Source: DMER64 sp964554535 (GTDB taxonomy: Bacteria > Bacteroidota > Bacteroidia > Bacteroidales > UBA932). From it: 64,000 bases of DNA. The stretch lies in NCBI GenBank assembly GCA_964554535.1, contig CAZKPB010000014.1, forward strand, positions 3,008 through 67,007, given 5' to 3'. Below, in pieces: positions 18,201 to 25,055 of this stretch (its first letter is position 1; the number at the start of each line of letters is the position of its first letter). The notes under the pieces are model-generated. The model was not told where the DNA came from, did no database searches, and saw only the letters and a list, made by a program, of their open reading frames with translations. The translations under genes and the position numbers were made by a program.

Positions 18201-18430
18201 ACTACCTGTGTCTGCGTGATGTAACCTTGTCTTACGCGCTGTCTACTCCGGGTCTGAAAAAAGCCCAGATTGACAACATCACACTTACCCTGTCCGGCAA
18301 CAACCTGCACTATTTTACTTCCGTAATTGGGATGTCTCCGGAAACGGGAACAAGCAACGCATACAGCACGTCGTTCTATACTTATCCGCCCATCCGCAGA
18401 ATTTCGTTTGGCGTAAGAGTGACATTCTAA
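15230..18430 (+). CDS. SusC-like TonB-dependent outer-membrane receptor
   Basis: Outer-membrane importer for the glycan or sialic-type acid, working with the SusD-like partner just downstream. The 1066 residues comprise a signal peptide (ending SASAQ), a carboxypeptidase-like domain (KISGKVSDISGNPIPGVTV), a TonB box region near EELLIVGYG, a plug domain with LILVDGIEREMSGINPNDIE, then SMEVLKDAASAAIYGSRAS (a hallmark of SusC proteins), and a beta barrel ending in RISFGVRVTF with the C-terminal Phe. It lies in the locus like NanO in other Bacteroidetes sialic acid clusters. It follows the lyase after 24 bases. Confidence 0.96.
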   Translation: MKKTYCFLLLLVALLAAVSASAQTKKISGKVSDISGNPIPGVTVVLNDSSAYAITETNGTYSIQADEGQTLTFSSIGYQNKAVTIGASSSINVVLEEEVLAVEELLIVGYGSQSKRTVTSSIAKVTGDEISKTTVTSVGDALKGKVAGARIYTTDNTPGAEPTILIRGGSSISGNDNPLILVDGIEREMSGINPNDIESMEVLKDAASAAIYGSRASNGVILITTKKGSNNTSPRITFEANVAVESTERNMEYLNSADALTLMRKRLVQGPHSNYAYANNYAYSSGNLSSSKYSTRTLGAGEAVPQGYLSMEDPINPGSTLIFQDNSWIDQSFNTAIWQNYYVGIDGGSDNVRYLASVGYTNDGGVAVGTDFDRLSARTNLDVKISKKLTFKAGFDFNQMNTKQYASQYQVLTRGLMTPTTQKLYYDEGQYAGEPTPGYNSSSPTPVFYAYYNDNGQKENKLGINGTLEYDIAKGLKAVAQVSTFDREITGDSFTRANIFNGTRPASSFLTKQEREKVEAYLSYNNKWGEHSLSAMGGYSYQRYDYKYFYASVADASSDKIPTLNAGPTKKDATTTKNAEVMIGYFGRITYDYAQKYLLALTFREDGSSKFVEGQQWGFFPGASAGWIVSEEPFFEKVKNINNLKLRVSYGQTGNNYVGYYDALGLYAISTMYQGEASIVSSSMPNKGLTWESSTQLDAGLDLGLFDNRIQVSADYYNKVTDNLITNKSLPNTSGYSSILTNLGKVRFYGFDLEVNTKNVVRKDFTWSSKVVLNFVKNEVLELPDNGRENHRIGGYTVKMADGSTYEFGGTAEGEPLGRFYGYNTDYIIATQEQADNALYDSQSRGWDWTKKNYVTGKSGTSIGKKAIGDYEWKDLNGDGVINGSDMFLLGNTIPTVTGGFGNTFQYKNLSLYVYMDWALGHSISNNFLQRQMCNFFANNTSLPTEIAKCWDPEEGQDVADAKYARFGGNDSDDLNKNFRPASNVFTTKGDYLCLRDVTLSYALSTPGLKKAQIDNITLTLSGNNLHYFTSVIGMSPETGTSNAYSTSFYTYPPIRRISFGVRVTF

Positions 18431-18457
18431 ATTTTTCAACTGTAAAAACTCACATCT

Positions 18458-19900
18458 ATGAAAAATATATTATCTATAGCCGTTATACTGCTGTGCACGG
18501 TATTTACCGGTTGTCATAGTGACTTGAACCTGGAACAACCCAGCCAATTTACCTCTTTGTCTATGTGGACTTCCGAGTCTGACGCAGCCAGTGCGGTAAA
18601 CGGAGCCTACTCGCAACTCAGATCCACGTTTTCTACCCTCCTTCCCGTATACGGTGACTACCGTTCGGCCCTGTACGGAGGCGGTATGATGAGTATTACC
18701 GATTACGACAAAATGGCCGTAAACGTATTGGCAAGAGATATGGAAGGTACCGACTGGACCAGCATATACACTACCATCAATTCTTGCAACCTGATTCTGA
18801 AATACGCCCCACTAATCAGCTTCGGACAGGAAAGCACCCGCAACCAGGTGATGGCCAACGCCTACTTTATTAGAGGTTTCTGCTACTTTATGATTGCCCG
18901 CGTATGGGGTAACGCTCCCTTATTGGTATCGGGCTTTGAATCTGACAACCAAGAAGATATGTATCCCGGCCGTAACCCCGTCGCCGAACTCTACGCCCAG
19001 GTTGAAAGCGATCTGACCCAGGCCGAAAGCCTTATGCCGGCCACCGTTACCGACAAGCACAAAGCCTCCCCCGCTGCCATCAACATGTTGCTGGCCGACT
19101 ACTACCTCTGGAAAGCCAAACGGCTCAACGGCGGGTCAGCAGCCCTGGAAAGCGCCCTGACAGCCGTTAATAAAGTGCTGGCCAACACACATTACGGGCT
19201 GGAAAGCAACTTCGCGAACATTTTTGGTATTGCCAACGAAGACAGCAAAGAAATCATCTTCTCTTTCAACTACGAACGCAACGAATACGTGGGCGGTTAT
19301 CCTTCATACTACCTGATTCCAGAACAATATGTGGAAAACACTCAGTACATCAACAACCCGCTGCCGGTAGGAAGCCATCAACAATACGTATCCATTACGG
19401 ACAAATATGAAGCCTTCCTTTCTGCAGACCCCGAAGATACCCGCACCAATACTTCTTTTCGGGTATTTCAGGACGGAAGTACCCGCTGGCGCTGGATCAG
19501 CAAATTCCAGGGCGAATGGGTAAACGACACGCGTTTCTTCTCCTCGGACATTATTGTATACCGCTACGCTGAGACCGTCCTGATGAAGGCCGAGATTGAA
19601 AACGCCCTGTCCAACAAGGCCGAGGCCATTGCACAACTGGTGAAGATTGAAAACCGTGCCTATACCGGCACGCACCGCTACACCACCGCTATGAGCACGG
19701 AAGCCATTGACAACGCCATTGTGGATGAAATGCTGAAAGAATTTGTCTCTGAATCCAAGAGCTGGTGGACCCTGGTCCGCATGGGACAAGCCTTTACCCG
19801 CATTGAATCTTTGGTAGGCCGCGAAAACGAGAAAAACATTCTCCTCTGGCCCATCTCTTCTTCTTCCATCAATACCAACCCCAATATACAAGAAGAGTAA
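18458..19900 (+). CDS. SusD-like glycan-binding lipoprotein
   Basis: Surface lipoprotein that caps the SusC barrel and binds the ligand, counterpart of NanU. The 480-residue protein has a signal peptidase II box (CTVFTGCHSD, lipid Cys at about residue 20), the N-terminal SusD-like segment SQFTSLSMWTSESDAASAVN, TPR-like helices (MANAYFIRGFCYFMIARVWG) and the C-terminal family pattern ESKSWWTLVRMG, then LLWPISSSSINTNPNIQEE. It starts 27 bases after susC and ends three bases before the sialidase gene. Confidence 0.95.
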   Translation: MKNILSIAVILLCTVFTGCHSDLNLEQPSQFTSLSMWTSESDAASAVNGAYSQLRSTFSTLLPVYGDYRSALYGGGMMSITDYDKMAVNVLARDMEGTDWTSIYTTINSCNLILKYAPLISFGQESTRNQVMANAYFIRGFCYFMIARVWGNAPLLVSGFESDNQEDMYPGRNPVAELYAQVESDLTQAESLMPATVTDKHKASPAAINMLLADYYLWKAKRLNGGSAALESALTAVNKVLANTHYGLESNFANIFGIANEDSKEIIFSFNYERNEYVGGYPSYYLIPEQYVENTQYINNPLPVGSHQQYVSITDKYEAFLSADPEDTRTNTSFRVFQDGSTRWRWISKFQGEWVNDTRFFSSDIIVYRYAETVLMKAEIENALSNKAEAIAQLVKIENRAYTGTHRYTTAMSTEAIDNAIVDEMLKEFVSESKSWWTLVRMGQAFTRIESLVGRENEKNILLWPISSSSINTNPNIQEE

Positions 19901-19903
19901 CAG

Positions 19904-21532
19904 ATGAGAAAGTCTGTGATACTTGCCATATGTGTCCTGACGGTCTGCAGCTGCAGACCGTCAGGGAACCACATTGCGGCCTCACTTTCCGTCCCAAACG
20001 TTCCGGTATTGGCTCTCAAATCCTCAAACTGCGTGGCCACCCTGCTCTTAAGCAGAACGGACACGGTTCCCTGTACACTGGAAAAAGTAACGGTAAACTT
20101 GACGGGAACAGAAAATTTGAGCGATGTAACCACTTTGTCTGTTTTCTACGGAAAGCGTTCATTGGGCAATACGCATGTGCATATCAGAAAGGGCACCCGC
20201 TCCCGACGGATAGTCATTCCCATTGATTATACCGTTACGGATGACTCCACAGAACTGTCTCTCTATATGTCGTTGAAAGACACCATTGACTTACGCAACA
20301 AGCTATTAATTAATCAAGTCACGGTTGCCACCACCTTGGGTAAGGCGGTGGTAGTTGACAGCAGCCAGACTGCCCTGCGCACGGGATTGGCCTTGCGCCG
20401 GGAAATGCAGGATGGGGTAAACACTTCCCGCATCCCCGGCCTTACCACCACCCCGAGCGGAACACTCATAGCCTTGTACGACGCCCGCTGGGAAAGCGAC
20501 ACCGACCTGCAGGGCGATATTGACCTTTGCATCAACCGTAGCACCGACGGTGGACGGACCTGGTCGGGCATGCAGAAAGTACAGGATATGGGAACATGGG
20601 GCGGACTTCCCCAACGTTACAACGGGGTAAGCGACGGCTGCATTCTGGCCGATGCGCAAACCGGGGATCTCTACGTGGCGGGATTGTGGATGCACGGCGT
20701 ATTGGACCCGGAAAACGGGAAATGGATAGAAGGTCTTGACAACAACTCCACCGTATGGAATCATCAATGGCGCAGTTTCGGCTCGCAACCGGGCTACTCG
20801 GTAAAACAGAGTTCCCAGTTTCTGCTGTCAAAAAGCACCGATGACGGCCTCACATGGAGCGACCCGATTAACATAACCACCATGGTCAAACCGGAAAGCT
20901 GGTGGCTTATGGCGCCGGCTCCGGGACACGGCATTACCTTGCAAGACGGGACCCTGGTCTTTCCTGCCGAAGGCCGGACAGAAAACGGGCTGCAGATTTC
21001 CACTCTTATTTACAGCAAAGACCATGGACAAAGTTGGCAAAGCGGAAATCCAGCCTATACAAACACCAATGAGTGTATGGCCGTGCAACTGGCAGATGGC
21101 AGCATTATGCTCAACATGAGGGAACGGAGCAACCGCGGCCTTGACAAAGGGAACGGCCGTGCCATTGCTGTAACCGCCGACTTGGGCCAAACCTGGACAG
21201 AGCACGCCACGTCACGCAATGCCCTTATTGAACCTGCCTGCATGGCGGCCTTGCACAAACATACCTGTACGGACACTGACGGGAACATCAGAGAACTACT
21301 GTTCTTCTTTAACCCGAATTCAAAGACGCAACGGAACCACTTTACCTTGAAATGCAGTCTTGACCAAGGAGAAACCTGGCCCCGGGAACTGTGGCTTCCT
21401 ATAGATGAAAGCAACGGGAACGGATATTCCTGTATTACCAGTATAGATCAAAATACACTAGGCATTTTATATGAAGGAAGTGGAGCCAACTTGGTCTTTC
21501 TGACGGTTTCACTTGACGAAGTACTTAACTAA
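19904..21532 (+). CDS. Sialidase (GH33-type, five Asp boxes), probable lipoprotein
   Basis: Exo-alpha-sialidase-type hydrolase releasing terminal nonulosonic acids. The 542 residues include a signal sequence with a plausible lipobox (VLTVCSC), an N-terminal beta domain of about 150 residues of the kind seen in Bacteroidetes sialidases, and the six-bladed propeller. The propeller carries the RIP motif (SRIPGLTTTPSGTLIALYDA) and five Asp boxes: STDGGRTW, STDDGLTW, SKDHGQSW, TADLGQTW and SLDQGETW. An Arg of the triad lies in MLNMRERSNRG, and the nucleophile Tyr is probably in NGYSCITS. The coding start contains a 30-bp perfect palindrome (19936-19965). GH33 also includes Kdn-cleaving enzymes, so the exact acid is open. 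Confidence 0.93.
   Translation: MRKSVILAICVLTVCSCRPSGNHIAASLSVPNVPVLALKSSNCVATLLLSRTDTVPCTLEKVTVNLTGTENLSDVTTLSVFYGKRSLGNTHVHIRKGTRSRRIVIPIDYTVTDDSTELSLYMSLKDTIDLRNKLLINQVTVATTLGKAVVVDSSQTALRTGLALRREMQDGVNTSRIPGLTTTPSGTLIALYDARWESDTDLQGDIDLCINRSTDGGRTWSGMQKVQDMGTWGGLPQRYNGVSDGCILADAQTGDLYVAGLWMHGVLDPENGKWIEGLDNNSTVWNHQWRSFGSQPGYSVKQSSQFLLSKSTDDGLTWSDPINITTMVKPESWWLMAPAPGHGITLQDGTLVFPAEGRTENGLQISTLIYSKDHGQSWQSGNPAYTNTNECMAVQLADGSIMLNMRERSNRGLDKGNGRAIAVTADLGQTWTEHATSRNALIEPACMAALHKHTCTDTDGNIRELLFFFNPNSKTQRNHFTLKCSLDQGETWPRELWLPIDESNGNGYSCITSIDQNTLGILYEGSGANLVFLTVSLDEVLN
19936..19965. repeat. 30-bp perfect palindrome inside the sialidase signal-sequence codons
   Basis: The 15 bases 19936-19950 are exactly the reverse complement of 19951-19965, with no spacer; the centre is CTGCAGCTGCAG. 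It covers codons 11 to 21 of the sialidase gene. In the mRNA it could form a strong hairpin some 30 bases after the start codon, just beyond the susD stop. Confidence 0.9.
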
Positions 21533-21549
21533 CACAACAACACACTGTA

Positions 21550-22212
21550 ATGACACGAACTGAAGTAAACCAATACATTGCCTATGCCATGGATTTTATG
21601 GCAACCCATCATTTCTATTTACCCGAGTGGGCCTTCTGGAGCCCCGCTCAATGGAATGAGAACAAGGAAAAATGTACGGAAATAGCGACTACCGGAATGG
21701 GCTGGGACATCACCGATTTTGGGTCGGAAGACTTTCTTAAAACCGGATTGACTCTGGTCACCCTGCGTAACGGGAAACTGAACACCCCGTCCAAACCCTA
21801 TTGTGAAAAAATCATGTTGGTGCGCAAAAACCAGGTTACCCCGCACCACTATCACGTCCTCAAGACAGAAGATATCATCAACCGCGGCGGAGGCATACTC
21901 TGCATGAAGTTGTGGAACAGCAACGCTCAGGGTGAATTGGTGGAAGGAGACCTTACCGTCAGTGTGGACGGCATCTCGACCGTAATCAAGAGCGGCTCCC
22001 TGTTTACCTTACGTCCGGGACAAAGTATCTGCTACACCCCGGGGCTGTACCATACGTTCTGGGCAGAAGAAGACGACTGTCTGGTGGGAGAAGTTTCTTC
22101 CGTCAACGACGACAAGACCGACAATTATTTCCTGCTCAAACAGGGTCGGTTCTCACGTATTGTAGAAGATGAGGCCATTGCGCACTATCTTTGCAACGAA
22201 TATCCTTTCTAA
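21550..22212 (+). CDS. D-lyxose isomerase family cupin (D-mannose/D-lyxose ketol-isomerase type)
   Basis: Cytoplasmic metal-dependent cupin isomerase, 220 residues, of the D-lyxose isomerase family, whose members interconvert D-lyxose and D-xylulose and also D-mannose and D-fructose. Family features run through the whole protein: LPEWAFWSPAQW, GWDITDFGSEDF, LTLVTLRNG, EKIMLVRKNQVTPHHYHVLK with metal-binding His residues, TEDIINRGGG with the Glu ligand, LYHTFWAEE with the last His, and GEVSSVNDDKTDN. Its place between the sialidase and the phosphoesterase suggests it handles the hexose made by the aldolase. This would fit mannose from Kdn better than ManNAc from Neu5Ac. Confidence 0.88.
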   Translation: MTRTEVNQYIAYAMDFMATHHFYLPEWAFWSPAQWNENKEKCTEIATTGMGWDITDFGSEDFLKTGLTLVTLRNGKLNTPSKPYCEKIMLVRKNQVTPHHYHVLKTEDIINRGGGILCMKLWNSNAQGELVEGDLTVSVDGISTVIKSGSLFTLRPGQSICYTPGLYHTFWAEEDDCLVGEVSSVNDDKTDNYFLLKQGRFSRIVEDEAIAHYLCNEYPF

Positions 22213-22223
22213 TAAATTTAATT

Positions 22224-23303
22224 ATGAAACGTCTGATACTATTCTCATTGCTTCTGCTTATTTTTCAAAGCGCCACGGGACAGAAAAAAGCCGACACGCT
22301 TTTTTTAAAAGATTCGTCTTCGTTCTCGTTTGCCCTTATGCCGGATCCCCAGAATTACGTCAAGTACGACTACAATCAACCCGTTCTGGAATTACTGACC
22401 GCCTGGATTACCGATAATGTGGAAAACCTTCACATCAAGGCTCTTCTCTGCACGGGAGACATGGTAGACCAGAACGAATGTCTGGTGCCGCCGTACCCGC
22501 GTTTCGGCAACATTACCAGCAGACAGCAATGGGAATATGTATCACACGCGTTTGAACGTCTGGACAACGTGATTCCCTATATCATATCTACCGGGAATCA
22601 CGACTACGGATATACCCGTTCCGAGACCCCCATCACCAGGTTCCCGGAATATTTTACGGTTGAGAGAAACAACAAATACCGCGGTTGTCTGGTAAGTGTG
22701 TGCAACAACCGGCTTGGCTACCCCACCCTTGAAAACGCCGCCTATGCCTTTGAAGACAAGAACTGGGGAAAGCTATTGGTCATAGCCCTGGAATACGGAG
22801 CACGGGATGAGGTGTTGCAATGGGCCAAAGACTTGTGTGACAATGACCTGCATAAAGACCATACCGTCATTGCGTTGCTTCATTCCTATCTGACGGCCGG
22901 CGACAACGCCGCGCGCCTTCAAAAAGACAACTACAAAATGACGCCCCTCAATGGAGGAGAAGCCCATTGGGAAAAATTGTTTTCACAGACAGCAAATATC
23001 CGTCTGGTCATCTGCGGCCACTATGCGGTCACGGACGATGTGTTTGAACATAACGTCGGATTCCGGATTGACAAGAATAAAGCCGGGAAAGAGGTGTTCC
23101 AGATGATGTTCAACACCCAAGACCTGGGTGGTGGGGCCAGCGGCAACGGGGGAGATGGCTGGTTGCGTATCCTGGAATTCATGCCTGACGGCCAAACGGT
23201 CAATGTAATCACCTATTCGCCTCTGTTCGGTTACTCGCCAAGAACTAGAGACCTTGCCCTGGACACGGCTCCCTACAACAGTTTTACTTTTAAAATTAAA
23301 TAA
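22224..23303 (+). CDS. Secreted calcineurin-like metallophosphoesterase
   Basis: Exported binuclear-metal phosphoesterase, 359 residues. A signal peptide (MKRLILFSLLLLIFQSATGQ) is followed by the metal motifs ALMPDPQNYV (DPQ in place of DxH), CTGDMVDQN (GDxxD), STGNHDYGY (GNHD), ALLHSYL and VICGHYAV (GH without the usual second His). The start at 22224 begins the signal peptide; the frame is open further upstream, overlapping the previous gene. Members of this group often sit in sugar-use loci, but the substrate is unknown. It may remove a phosphate or phosphodiester from the sugar outside the cytoplasm. Confidence 0.85.
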   Translation: MKRLILFSLLLLIFQSATGQKKADTLFLKDSSSFSFALMPDPQNYVKYDYNQPVLELLTAWITDNVENLHIKALLCTGDMVDQNECLVPPYPRFGNITSRQQWEYVSHAFERLDNVIPYIISTGNHDYGYTRSETPITRFPEYFTVERNNKYRGCLVSVCNNRLGYPTLENAAYAFEDKNWGKLLVIALEYGARDEVLQWAKDLCDNDLHKDHTVIALLHSYLTAGDNAARLQKDNYKMTPLNGGEAHWEKLFSQTANIRLVICGHYAVTDDVFEHNVGFRIDKNKAGKEVFQMMFNTQDLGGGASGNGGDGWLRILEFMPDGQTVNVITYSPLFGYSPRTRDLALDTAPYNSFTFKIK

Positions 23304-23309
23304 CACACC

Positions 23310-24362
23310 ATGCCGGTTGATTTTGATTATCTTGGACATCCCAACCAGACCTACGGGGCGGTTGAATACGTATATACCCAAGGAAAGGCTAAAGGCGTAA
23401 AGGTACTCCACGTCAAGAACGGGAGCGGACTGGAACTTGAGATACTGGAAGACAGATGTATGGATGTCTCCCGGCTGTCTTTCAAAGGAATGAATCTGTC
23501 CTATCTGTCCAAATGCGGCATTGTGGGTCCCGAATATTACAATCCCGACGGCTTTGAATTTCTACAAAGTTTTAACGTGGGATTTCTGACCACCTGCGGG
23601 TTACGTCACATTGGAGCCCCCTGCAGCATCGGCAACGAATCATTTGGTCTGCACGGCCGGATTGCCAACACACCGGCCGAACAAGTCTGCGCCTTTGTGG
23701 AGCACGAGAACGAAAAAGACAAGGCCGTCATTCGGGTCAGCGGACTGGTCCGCGAAGCGCGCATATTCAGAGAAAACCTGGCCTTGTACCGTTCTTTTGA
23801 GATACCGGTGGGCCGGAATCACTTTATCATTCACAACCGGATTCACAATTACGGTTTCACTCCCCAGAGCATCATGCTTATGTTGCATATGAATTTTGGC
23901 TACCCCCTGCTTGATGAACACGCGCAATTGTACCTTCCCACCGTCGGTACCGAGCCGAGAGACGCCCGGGCCAAAGAAGGGCTGGACCATTTCACGCGCA
24001 TTGAAGCTCCGGCTACCACATTTGACGAACAAGTCTACTTCCATACGTTACATACCCATGAAGATTCACAGACCGCGGTGGCTTTGATCAATCCCACCTT
24101 AGGTTTTGGGGTGGCGCTACGTTACCGCACCAGTCAGTTCCCCTTCACTACGCAGTGGAATCAGTTTGCCAAAGGGGATTATGTATTGGGCATTGAACCT
24201 GCAGCCTGCAAAATGGTGGGACGCAAAGAGGCTCTTGAACGGCAACTGGCCCCGGTAATTTCCCCGCAGGATTACAAAGATTTTGACGTACAAGTAGAAC
24301 TTATTGACGGACCCCAGGCCATTGACGCTTGCATTCAGGAGATACAAAAATTGCAGCAATGA
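23310..24362 (+). CDS. DUF4432 family, aldose epimerase-like protein
   Basis: A 350-residue cytoplasmic protein of the DUF4432 family, which has the galactose mutarotase-like beta-sandwich fold. Visible conserved blocks are ILEDRCMDVSRLSFKGMNLS, FLTTCGLRHIGAPC, SFGLHGRIANTPAEQV, LHMNFGYPLL and GDYVLGIEPA. No signal peptide. The fold and the neighbours suggest it equilibrates anomers of a sugar in the pathway, for example the aldolase product before the isomerase acts. Biochemical function of the family is poorly known. Its stop overlaps the start of the next gene (ATGA), showing translational coupling. Confidence 0.82.
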   Translation: MPVDFDYLGHPNQTYGAVEYVYTQGKAKGVKVLHVKNGSGLELEILEDRCMDVSRLSFKGMNLSYLSKCGIVGPEYYNPDGFEFLQSFNVGFLTTCGLRHIGAPCSIGNESFGLHGRIANTPAEQVCAFVEHENEKDKAVIRVSGLVREARIFRENLALYRSFEIPVGRNHFIIHNRIHNYGFTPQSIMLMLHMNFGYPLLDEHAQLYLPTVGTEPRDARAKEGLDHFTRIEAPATTFDEQVYFHTLHTHEDSQTAVALINPTLGFGVALRYRTSQFPFTTQWNQFAKGDYVLGIEPAACKMVGRKEALERQLAPVISPQDYKDFDVQVELIDGPQAIDACIQEIQKLQQ

Positions 24363-24997
24363 AGTATCTGATCCTTTCAATATGGTGTGTAATCACCCTG
24401 GCGCCCCCCCTATGCGCACAACCTGCAGACAGGGCAGCCTTCCTGAAAGCCAAACGATGGGTCGCCTCAAGAGTATGGGCACCGAACAGCCTGAAACTGG
24501 ACATTCATCCTTCCGTGGATTACGTGGAATTTCAAAAACAATATCTTGCCAACAAGGCTGTCTGGGACCGAGCTTTTCTGGCCGTCAGCAAGGCGGACAA
24601 AGATTTAAAAGCCTTTACGGAGAACGGGAAGCAGGATCTGATAGCGGACCAATGTACTATTACCGTTTCTGAATACACGCCAAAAGACCCTGCTACCGTC
24701 CGTCTGGAAGGTCATCAGGACTATATTGACCTTCAGATAAGCGCCGGCACCGTAATCTGGGGCGTATGTAAAAAAGACAACGCTACGGAAGCCATAGCGT
24801 ACAACCCGGAGAAGGACGTAGCCTTCTATACCTCGGAAAAGACCCGTACCTTTAAACAGAACGCCTCCAAACCATATATTTTTCTATTTTTCCCCAACGA
24901 CCTTCATATACCCTCCTATGCGGCCGACCGTGTGACATATGAGCAACCGCTCAAGAAAGTGGTAGTCAAGATCAGAGTAGCCCCTACCGGCGAGTAA
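24359..24997 (+). CDS. YhcH/NanQ-type sialic acid anomerase with a signal peptide
   Basis: Member of the YhcH/YjgK/YiaL family; the E. coli protein NanQ speeds the interconversion of Neu5Ac anomers. The 212 residues show GHQDYIDLQISAGTVIWGV, a Phe-Tyr metal-site region and IFLFFPNDLHIPSYA with a His ligand, which fit the family. Unlike E. coli NanQ it begins with a clear signal peptide (MKYLILSIWCVITLAPPLCA), so it should work in the periplasm. It starts inside the stop of DUF4432 (4-base ATGA overlap) and is probably the last gene of the locus, although no clear terminator follows. Confidence 0.9.
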   Translation: MKYLILSIWCVITLAPPLCAQPADRAAFLKAKRWVASRVWAPNSLKLDIHPSVDYVEFQKQYLANKAVWDRAFLAVSKADKDLKAFTENGKQDLIADQCTITVSEYTPKDPATVRLEGHQDYIDLQISAGTVIWGVCKKDNATEAIAYNPEKDVAFYTSEKTRTFKQNASKPYIFLFFPNDLHIPSYAADRVTYEQPLKKVVVKIRVAPTGE

Positions 24998-25019
24998 ACG
25001 GAATACCAATTGCATATCG

Positions 25020-25053
25020 CTGAATTTGCCTATCTTTATACAAACAAATTCAG
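25020..25053. promoter_or_regulatory. Inverted repeat around a -7-like box before the nucleotidase gene
   Basis: Arms CTGAATTTG (25020-25028) and CAAATTCAG (25045-25053) are perfect inverted repeats with a 16-base spacer containing TATCTTTA, a one-base variant of the -7 box. It ends two bases before the ATG at 25056. It could be an operator that controls this gene separately from the upstream locus. Confidence 0.4.
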
Positions 25054-25055
25054 TT

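Noticed and set aside
17414..18439. 341-codon minus-strand frame inside susC
   Set aside because: Antisense shadow; the SusC barrel and its C-terminal Phe are intact on the plus strand.
21550..22212. ManNAc-6-phosphate epimerase (NanE) or general cupin
   Set aside because: The sequence matches the D-lyxose isomerase family throughout, and NanE is a TIM barrel with a different length and motifs.
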